Shown: in pieces, positions 58,350-64,000 of the stretch
Numbering within the stretch: the first letter of the stretch is position 1
Layout: every line of letters starts with the position of its first letter
Origin: Immundisolibacter cernigliae
GTDB lineage: Bacteria; Pseudomonadota; Gammaproteobacteria; Immundisolibacterales; Immundisolibacteraceae
Assembly: GCF_001697225.1 (NCBI RefSeq)
Contig: NZ_CP014671.1
Coordinates: 558,001-622,000, forward strand
Length of the DNA: 64,000 nt
Reading direction: 5' to 3'
Made by a program: the position numbers and the translations under genes
Notes under the pieces: generated by a model
Told to the model about the DNA's origin: nothing
The model's input: the letters and a program-made list of their open reading frames with translations, nothing else
Database searches by the model: none

Positions 58350-59033
58350 TCAGTGCAGGGTGAACCTGAAACCGGCCGCCGCCGTGCCCGGGTCCGCCAG
58401 CGGCAGGCGCACCTCGACCGTGGCGCCAGTGGCGAACTGAGGATTGCCCTGCCGCTCGGCCGGCAGATATTCGGCCGGCTCGAACAGGCGCTCGGCAACG
58501 ACCGCGTCAGCGGGGCCGGTCAGCGCCAGTGTCAGCCGCGGCCAGGGCTGTGCCAGCGGCGCCCCGTTTTCGAGCCTGACCACCGCCAGCAGTGCCCCGG
58601 CATAGTCCGGGTGCGAGGTCACGCGCGCCTCGGCAACACGAATCGCCCGCAGGTCGCGAAACGGCGGCAGGCTGCAGCCAAAGCGCTGACAGACGGCCTC
58701 CAGCAGCGGCCGCAGGGACGGCAGCTCGGCAACACGGTTGCGTCCGAACCACAGCATCTGCCCGGCCAGCAGCACCAGCAGAACCACCACCAGGCCGGCG
58801 CGCACCAGGCCGCCGCCCGGTGCCGACGCCGTGACCGCAGACACATAGGCCGGGCGTGGAATATCCGCCGCGTGGCCAGCACGGCCGGAGGGCAGCGGAT
58901 CGACGTCCGCCTGCGCCGCAAACACCTCGCTGCACACGCCGCAGCGGACGCGGCCGTGTGCCGGCACGGTGGCCGGGCCGCGAAACACCGTGCCACAGCC
59001 CGGGCAACGCAGCAGCGCCGATTGCAGGCTCAT
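58350..59033 (-). CDS. DUF3426 zinc-ribbon membrane protein
   Basis: A 227-residue protein with an N-terminal zinc ribbon (CPGCGTVF and CGVCSEVF), a Pro-Ala linker, one span at about 80-100, and a periplasmic DUF3426 domain (about 110-227). Such proteins lie next to prmA in many gammaproteobacteria. The ATG overlaps the prmA stop by 4 bases (ATGA). Function is not established; a role in envelope quality is often proposed. Confidence 0.88.
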   Translation of the reverse strand: MSLQSALLRCPGCGTVFRGPATVPAHGRVRCGVCSEVFAAQADVDPLPSGRAGHAADIPRPAYVSAVTASAPGGGLVRAGLVVVLLVLLAGQMLWFGRNRVAELPSLRPLLEAVCQRFGCSLPPFRDLRAIRVAEARVTSHPDYAGALLAVVRLENGAPLAQPWPRLTLALTGPADAVVAERLFEPAEYLPAERQGNPQFATGATVEVRLPLADPGTAAAGFRFTLH

Positions 59034-59896
59034 TGTTTGCTCCCTTTCACGCAGGCCCAGCCCTGGTCGATGATCGGCAGGTCGAAATTCAGCGCCGATC
59101 CGAACGCCGCCATCACGTCCGGCAGCTGGGATTCGAGGACGCCGGATAGTAGCAAAGCGCCTCCCGGCCGCAGTGCATCAAGCAAATGCGGTGCCAGCGT
59201 CACCAACACCGGCGCGAGGATGTTGGCCAGGATCAGGTCGGCCACGACACCGGCCGGCAATTCCTCGGCCTGCATCACCCGCAGGCGGTCCGACACCGCG
59301 TTGCGGGCGGCGTTGTCGGTGGTGGCGGTCAGGGCCTGTGGGTCGATGTCGAGCGCCCACACCCGCTGTGCGCCCAGCAGCGCCGCGGCAACCGCAAGAA
59401 TGCCCGAACCGCAGCCCCAGTCGATCACCTCGCCACCCACCGGGGGATTGCGTGCCAGCCAGCGCAGACACAGCGCCGTGGTCGGATGCGCGCCGGTACC
59501 GAAGGCGAGCCCGGCATCCAGACGCAGCACCAGCGCGTCCGGCACCGGCGCCGCCGCGCCGGTCGGACATACCCACAGCCGCCCGCCGAAATGGCGCGGC
59601 CGCACATCCTGTCCGCTGCGCGCCCAGTCCTGATCGGCCACGCGCGCGCCGCTCACAGCCGCCACGCCCATGCTGGCGAGCAAGGCCAGCAGCGGTGCCG
59701 GATCGTAGTCGCCCTCGAATAGCGCGCTCAGACACACCTCGGGCCACAGCGGTGTCTGTCCGGGAAGCGGCTCGAGCACCGGCCGATCCGCGGCATCCAG
59801 GCTGGTGATCGCCAGCGCGCCGGCGCTCTCCAGGAGCCCGCACAGCGCATCGTGACTCCCGGCCGCAGCGCGGCACTCGATACTGATCCAGCTCAT
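59030..59896 (-). CDS. prmA: Ribosomal protein L11 methyltransferase
   Basis: A 288-residue SAM-dependent enzyme that trimethylates L11. Motif I VIDWGCGSGILAVAAALLG near residue 152 and the NILA of LILANILAPVL, a PrmA signature, are intact. ATG 59896 begins MSWISIECRAA, the typical beginning; an ATG 7 codons earlier is possible. Its partner DUF3426 follows by overlap. Confidence 0.95.
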   Translation of the reverse strand: MSWISIECRAAAGSHDALCGLLESAGALAITSLDAADRPVLEPLPGQTPLWPEVCLSALFEGDYDPAPLLALLASMGVAAVSGARVADQDWARSGQDVRPRHFGGRLWVCPTGAAAPVPDALVLRLDAGLAFGTGAHPTTALCLRWLARNPPVGGEVIDWGCGSGILAVAAALLGAQRVWALDIDPQALTATTDNAARNAVSDRLRVMQAEELPAGVVADLILANILAPVLVTLAPHLLDALRPGGALLLSGVLESQLPDVMAAFGSALNFDLPIIDQGWACVKGSKQ

Positions 59897-59957
59897 GCCA
59901 CCGTCCTGCGCGTCCATCTGAAAGCTTCTGACACATTCCGCGAGCGGCCGCGGGACA

Positions 59958-61328
59958 TCAGGCCGCCCCGACCGGGCGCCTGGCCGTCGCCGCGAAGGCA
60001 CCCAGACACAGCGCCAGGAATACCAGCCCACCGACCGCCAGCGCGTGCTGGTAATCGGCCCGGCTGTGCGGCGCAAGCACACCGAGCAGCAGCGCCGCCA
60101 GCGCCATGCTGAGCATCTGCCCCACCAAGCGCGAAGTCTGCATGAGGCCGGCCGCCAGACCGAAGGCCGCCGGCGGCACCGCGGCCAGCGCCGCGTGCTG
60201 GTTGGGCGGCACGAACAGCGCCGTGCCGACGCCGACGCAGGCCAGCGCCACCGGCAGCAGACCATAGCTGCCGGCAAGGCCGGTGACGGTGACCAGGGCC
60301 AGGCCGGTCGAGGTCAGGCCAAGACCAGCCATGGTCAGGCGCCGCGCCGGCACGCGATCGGCCAGGCGCCCGGCCGGCGCCGCCAGCACGGTCTGCAGTA
60401 CCGGCTGGATGGCCAGCAACAGCCCGGTGCGCGCCGCGCCGCTGCCAAGGCCGTGCTGCAGTACCAGGCTGAGCACATAGCTCAGACCAAACACGCCGCT
60501 GTAGTGCAGCAGGGCCGCGCCGGCCGAATAGCGCAGGCCCTGCCCGGGCGCCAGCAGGCGCAGGTCGATCAGCGGCTGCGGCGTGCGCCGCTGGTGGGCG
60601 ATGAAGGCCCACAGCAGCAGTCCGGCCAGACCCAGCAGCAGCGGGGCATCCGACTGCTGCGGCCGGCCGCTGGCCAGCCAGAACGTGCCCAGCGCGCCGC
60701 CCAGCAACACCGCGCCGGCAAGGTCGAAACGCTCGCCGGCCGCGGTCGCCGCCGCGCGCGGCAGCAACCGCCACAGGGCCAGCGCCACCGCCAGGCCGAT
60801 CAGACCGGTCAGATAAAACACCGACTGCCAGCCGAAGGCCTGCGTGAGCAGGCCGCCCAGGGCCGGCCCGGCGGTCAGGCCGACATAGGTCACGGTGATG
60901 TTCAGGCCCAGCGCCCGGCCGCGCCGCTCGGGCGCCACCAGCTGCGCCAGCAGCGCCGGACCGGTGCCAAACACGCCAGCCGAGCCCACGCCCTGCAGCA
61001 GACGCAGCCCGATCTGCGCATACGGATCGCTGATCCACGCACCAAGCAGACTGGTAATGGCGATGATGGCCGCGCCCAGCGCCAGCACCGGACCGCGACC
61101 ATACAGGTCGCCGGCCCGCGCGACCGGCATCATGAACACCGCCGCCGCCACGAAGTAGGCGCTCGTGTACCAGCCGGCCTGGGCGGCCGTGAAGCCGCGC
61201 GCGGCGGAAATCTGCGGCAGCGCCACCACGATGGCGGTGGCGATGAACGGCCCAAGAAAGCTGGCCAGCGGGATCAGCGCCAGCGCGAGTCCCGGTCGCG
61301 CCAGGGGAACCGGCGAGGCCACCCTCAA
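59958..61328 (-). CDS. MFS drug-type exporter (DHA2, 14-span)
   Basis: A 456-residue major-facilitator protein with about fourteen hydrophobic segments. GDLYGRGPVLALG is motif A; LQGVGSAGVFGTGPALLAQL and NITVTYVGLTAGPALGGLL match the EmrB/QacA group. The predicted start is a TTG at 61328 (or GTG 61322), so the exact start is uncertain. It follows the RND pump gene by 3 bases, so an efflux operon is likely. The substrate cannot be read. Confidence 0.85.
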   Translation of the reverse strand: MRVASPVPLARPGLALALIPLASFLGPFIATAIVVALPQISAARGFTAAQAGWYTSAYFVAAAVFMMPVARAGDLYGRGPVLALGAAIIAITSLLGAWISDPYAQIGLRLLQGVGSAGVFGTGPALLAQLVAPERRGRALGLNITVTYVGLTAGPALGGLLTQAFGWQSVFYLTGLIGLAVALALWRLLPRAAATAAGERFDLAGAVLLGGALGTFWLASGRPQQSDAPLLLGLAGLLLWAFIAHQRRTPQPLIDLRLLAPGQGLRYSAGAALLHYSGVFGLSYVLSLVLQHGLGSGAARTGLLLAIQPVLQTVLAAPAGRLADRVPARRLTMAGLGLTSTGLALVTVTGLAGSYGLLPVALACVGVGTALFVPPNQHAALAAVPPAAFGLAAGLMQTSRLVGQMLSMALAALLLGVLAPHSRADYQHALAVGGLVFLALCLGAFAATARRPVGAA

Positions 61329-61331
61329 CCC

Positions 61332-64000
61332 TCAGGCCGGGTGTGGCAGCGGCTGCGAGGCTGCCCTCGGCTTCGCCTCGCGACCCGACAGCAGCAGATA
61401 GACCACCGGCACCACATACAGACTGAACAGCGTGCCGACCAGCAGGCCGCCGATGACGACCCAGCCGATCGGGTGGCGCGACTCGGCGCCGGCGCCGCCG
61501 GCAAAGGCCAGCGGCACGGCCGCCAGCAGCATGGTGGCCGAGGTCATCAGGATCGGTCGCAGGCGCAGCACCGAGGCCTGCACCAGCGCCTCACGGGCGG
61601 CCATGCCGCCGGCGCGCAGCTGGCGCGTGAACTCGACGATCAGGATGCCGTTCTTGGCCGTCAGGCCGATCAGCATGACCATGCCGATCTGGCTGTACAC
61701 GTTCAGCGTGAGGCCACTGAAGTACAGGGCCGCCACCGCGCCGGCAATGGCCAGCGGCACCGACAGCAGGATCACCAGCGGGTCGCGGAAGCTCTCGAAC
61801 TGCGCCGACAGCACCAGATAGATGAACGCCAGCGCCAGGCCGAAGGTCAGCGCCAGCGCCTGGCTGGCCTCCTTGAACTCGCGCGAGATGCCGTCGTAGT
61901 CGATGCGCCCGCCGGGCGGCAGGATCTGCTGGGCCTCGGCCGCCAGCCAGTCCAGCACCTCGCCCATGGCGTGGCCGGGGGCGATGTTGGCGCTGATCTT
62001 GGCCGCCCGCAGGCGGTTGAAGTGGTTCAGCTCGCGCGGCGCCACCGCCTCGCGCAGGCTGACCAGGTTGTCCACCTGCACCAGCGAACCGTCGCCGGCC
62101 CGAAGATAGATGTCGGTCAGGTCGGTCGGCTGGCGGCGCGCGTCGTCGGCCAGCTTCACGATCACCTCGTACTGCTTGCCGGCGCGCTTGAAGCGCGTCA
62201 CCTCGCGCCCGCCAAGCAGGGTCTCGAGCGTGCGCCCGACCTCGACCGCGCTGATGCCGACGTTGGCCAGCTTGTCGCGATTCACGTCCACCTTCAGCTG
62301 CGGCTTGTTCAGCTTCAGGTCCGTGTCCAGGTTCAGCAGAGCCGGGTTCTGGCTCGCCCGCGCCATCAGGGTATCGACCGCCGCCTGCAGCTGCTCCCAG
62401 GTGTCGGCCTGCAGCACGAGTTGTACCGGCATCTCGCGATAGCCGCCCATGCCCAGCGAGGCGCGGTTGATGGGAAACGCCAGCACGCCCGGCAGGGCAC
62501 CGAGCTTCGGTCCGAGTTCGCCGGTGATGTCGAACTGGCTGCGCGTGCGCTCGCCCCACGGCTTGATGGTGGCGAACGACGCGCCGACGTTGACTGGCGC
62601 CGGCCGCTGCACGCCCGGCGACACCACCATGAACAGCGTCTTCATCTCCGGGACGGAGCTCAGGATTTTCTCGGCCTCCAGTGTGTTGCGGTACATGTAG
62701 TCGTAGGTCGCGCCCTCCGGGCCGATCATGAGCACCACGAAGTCGGAGCGATCCTCGACCGGCGCCAGTTCCGATTTGAGCTGCGTGAACATCCATGCGC
62801 CGGCCGCGCCCACGCCGATGGCCAGCGCCAGCACCAGCACCCAGCCGCGCAACGCAAGGCGCAGCGTGGCCTCGTAGCCGCGGTTCAGCGCCACGAAAAA
62901 ACGTTCCGTGAACTGATACGCCGGGCTGTGGTGAGCCGGCTTCAGGATGCGCCCGCACAGCATCGGCACCAGCGTCAGGGCGACGAAGCCCGACACCGCC
63001 ACGGCGCCGGCCACCGCCAGCGCGAATTCCCGGAACAGCCGTCCGGTGGTGCCGGTCTGAAAGGCCATCGGCACGAATACGGCGATCAGGGTGATGGTCA
63101 TGGCCAGCACGGCAAAGCCGATCTCGCGCCCGCCGACCAGCGCCGCCTCGCGCGGCGACAGGCCGTCCTCGATGCGCCGGTAGATGTTCTCCAGCACCAC
63201 GATGGCGTCGTCCACCACCAGGCCGATGGCCAGCACCAGCGCCAGCAGGGTCAGGATGTTGATCGAGAAATCGAGCGCGTACAGAAAGAAGAACGCGCCG
63301 ATGATGGCGACCGGAATCGACAGGAACGGGATCAGCGTGGCCCGCGGCGAGCGCAGGAAACCGAAGATCACCACCACCACCAGCGCCAGCGCCTCGAACA
63401 GGGTCCGGTAAACGGCGTTAATCGATTCCTCGACAAAGTCGGACCGATCGGTACCGATCTTGAACTGCATGCCCGGCGGCAGGGCAGCCTGGATTTCCGG
63501 CAGCATGAGCTTGATGGCCCGGGCAACCTCCAGCAGATTGGCCGTGGACTGCTTGACCACGCCCATGCCCACCGCCGGCAAACCGTCCACGCGAATGCCG
63601 GAACGTTCGTCCTCGGCGCCCAGCGCCGCGTGGCCGACGTCCTTCAGGCGCACCGGGTAGCCGTTGACCTCGCGGATGATCATTTCGTCGAACTGCGCCG
63701 GCGTGCGCAGGTCGGTTTCAGACAGCACCGTGAACTCGCGCTCGGTACTCTCGATGCGCCCGGACGGCACCTCGATGTTCTCGCGCCGCAGCGCGGTTTC
63801 GACGTCCAGCGGCGTGAGCCCATACCCGGCCAGCCGCTCCCGATCCAGCCACACGCGCATGGAATAACGCCGCTCGCCGCCGATCAGCACCGTCGCCACG
63901 CCCGGAATGGTCTGCAGGCGGTCGCGCACCACCCGGTCGGCGAAGTCCGACACCTCCAGCGGCGAGTGGCGATCGCTGTAGAAGGCCAGCCACATGATCG
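61332..64000 (-). CDS. RND-family efflux pump inner-membrane protein (HAE1, partial, N-terminus missing)
   Basis: About 888 residues of the C-terminal part of an AcrB/MexB-like transporter; the frame is open to the right edge. The segment GLVVDDAIVVLENIYRR holds the two aspartates of the proton relay, and GGYREMPVQLVLQAD and LRPILMTSATMLLAAVPLA are typical. The periplasmic loop near the visible start (VRDRLQTIPGVATVLIGG) shows that only some 150 residues are missing. It is the inner-membrane pump of a tripartite system; the membrane-fusion gene should lie to the right. Ends 3 bases before the MFS gene. Confidence 0.92.
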   Translation of the reverse strand, partial: IMWLAFYSDRHSPLEVSDFADRVVRDRLQTIPGVATVLIGGERRYSMRVWLDRERLAGYGLTPLDVETALRRENIEVPSGRIESTEREFTVLSETDLRTPAQFDEMIIREVNGYPVRLKDVGHAALGAEDERSGIRVDGLPAVGMGVVKQSTANLLEVARAIKLMLPEIQAALPPGMQFKIGTDRSDFVEESINAVYRTLFEALALVVVVIFGFLRSPRATLIPFLSIPVAIIGAFFFLYALDFSINILTLLALVLAIGLVVDDAIVVLENIYRRIEDGLSPREAALVGGREIGFAVLAMTITLIAVFVPMAFQTGTTGRLFREFALAVAGAVAVSGFVALTLVPMLCGRILKPAHHSPAYQFTERFFVALNRGYEATLRLALRGWVLVLALAIGVGAAGAWMFTQLKSELAPVEDRSDFVVLMIGPEGATYDYMYRNTLEAEKILSSVPEMKTLFMVVSPGVQRPAPVNVGASFATIKPWGERTRSQFDITGELGPKLGALPGVLAFPINRASLGMGGYREMPVQLVLQADTWEQLQAAVDTLMARASQNPALLNLDTDLKLNKPQLKVDVNRDKLANVGISAVEVGRTLETLLGGREVTRFKRAGKQYEVIVKLADDARRQPTDLTDIYLRAGDGSLVQVDNLVSLREAVAPRELNHFNRLRAAKISANIAPGHAMGEVLDWLAAEAQQILPPGGRIDYDGISREFKEASQALALTFGLALAFIYLVLSAQFESFRDPLVILLSVPLAIAGAVAALYFSGLTLNVYSQIGMVMLIGLTAKNGILIVEFTRQLRAGGMAAREALVQASVLRLRPILMTSATMLLAAVPLAFAGGAGAESRHPIGWVVIGGLLVGTLFSLYVVPVVYLLLSGREAKPRAASQPLPHPA

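Overview
The window is a GC-rich (estimated by eye at about two thirds G+C), densely coded bacterial chromosome segment that reads as a gammaproteobacterium. The basis is gene content and order: a trmL / gpsA-secB-grxC-yibN / envC neighbourhood like that of E. coli, prmA-DUF3426-fis-purH-purD, sigma-32 (rpoH), fxsA, nudF, bioBFCD and an OxyR whose two redox cysteines fall at residues 199 and 208 as in E. coli. The caa3-type oxidase, acyl-CoA dehydrogenase and CoA-transferase genes and the absence of most enteric features suggest an aerobic environmental lineage rather than an enteric one. No rRNA, tRNA or CRISPR array was found.

Layout: 1-1769 is the 5' part of a LapA-type giant adhesin. 2028-6513 holds an enoyl-CoA hydratase, oxyR and a rubrerythrin / Fe-S oxidoreductase / DUF3501 set with a good OxyR-like site in front. 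6551-9309 is a LemA/TPM/DUF4126 membrane set. 9334-12354 is an acyl-CoA dehydrogenase / CoA-transferase / GST cluster. 12488-17025 has small envelope genes, an aldolase-family enzyme, fxsA, otsB, gph and nudF. 17449-22123 is the prkA-yeaH-spoVR stress operon with a sigma-54 promoter and a possible NtrC-type enhancer.

22130-25000 is an accessory island with visibly lower GC. It holds a lipoprotein gene cassette with a well-formed integron attC site, a second cassette-like gene, an IS110-family transposase remnant, a REP-associated tyrosine transposase (RAYT) flanked by its probable REP palindromes, and another lipoprotein.

The remainder is mostly core metabolism. 25030-30422 has a cysteine-synthase-family gene, ilvD and cobUTS. 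30718-34261 has slyB-like, rpiA, a cNMP/rhodanese fusion, rpoH (with a perfect CIRCE operator) and DUF2970. 34208-42681 is a complete cytochrome c oxidase locus with assembly genes and heme A synthesis (ctaC, D, G, E, surf1, SCO-like, ctaA, ctaB), including a 36-residue gene too short for usual ORF finders. 42832-47390 has bioBFCD and comF, with a possible biotin-repressor operator. 47553-52687 has a class 1B-like pyrD and the trmL-to-envC block. 52823-59896 has hemF, purD, a Ca/Na antiporter, purH, fis, DUF3426 and prmA. 59958-64000 has an MFS exporter and the 3' part of an RND efflux pump.

Dispersed palindromic repeats occupy most of the longer gaps; at least three families are recognisable. 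The most informative regulatory signals are the CIRCE site on rpoH, the OxyR-like site ahead of the rubrerythrin operon, and the sigma-54 promoter on prkA. All assignments come from reading the sequence and from family knowledge; no database search was run.
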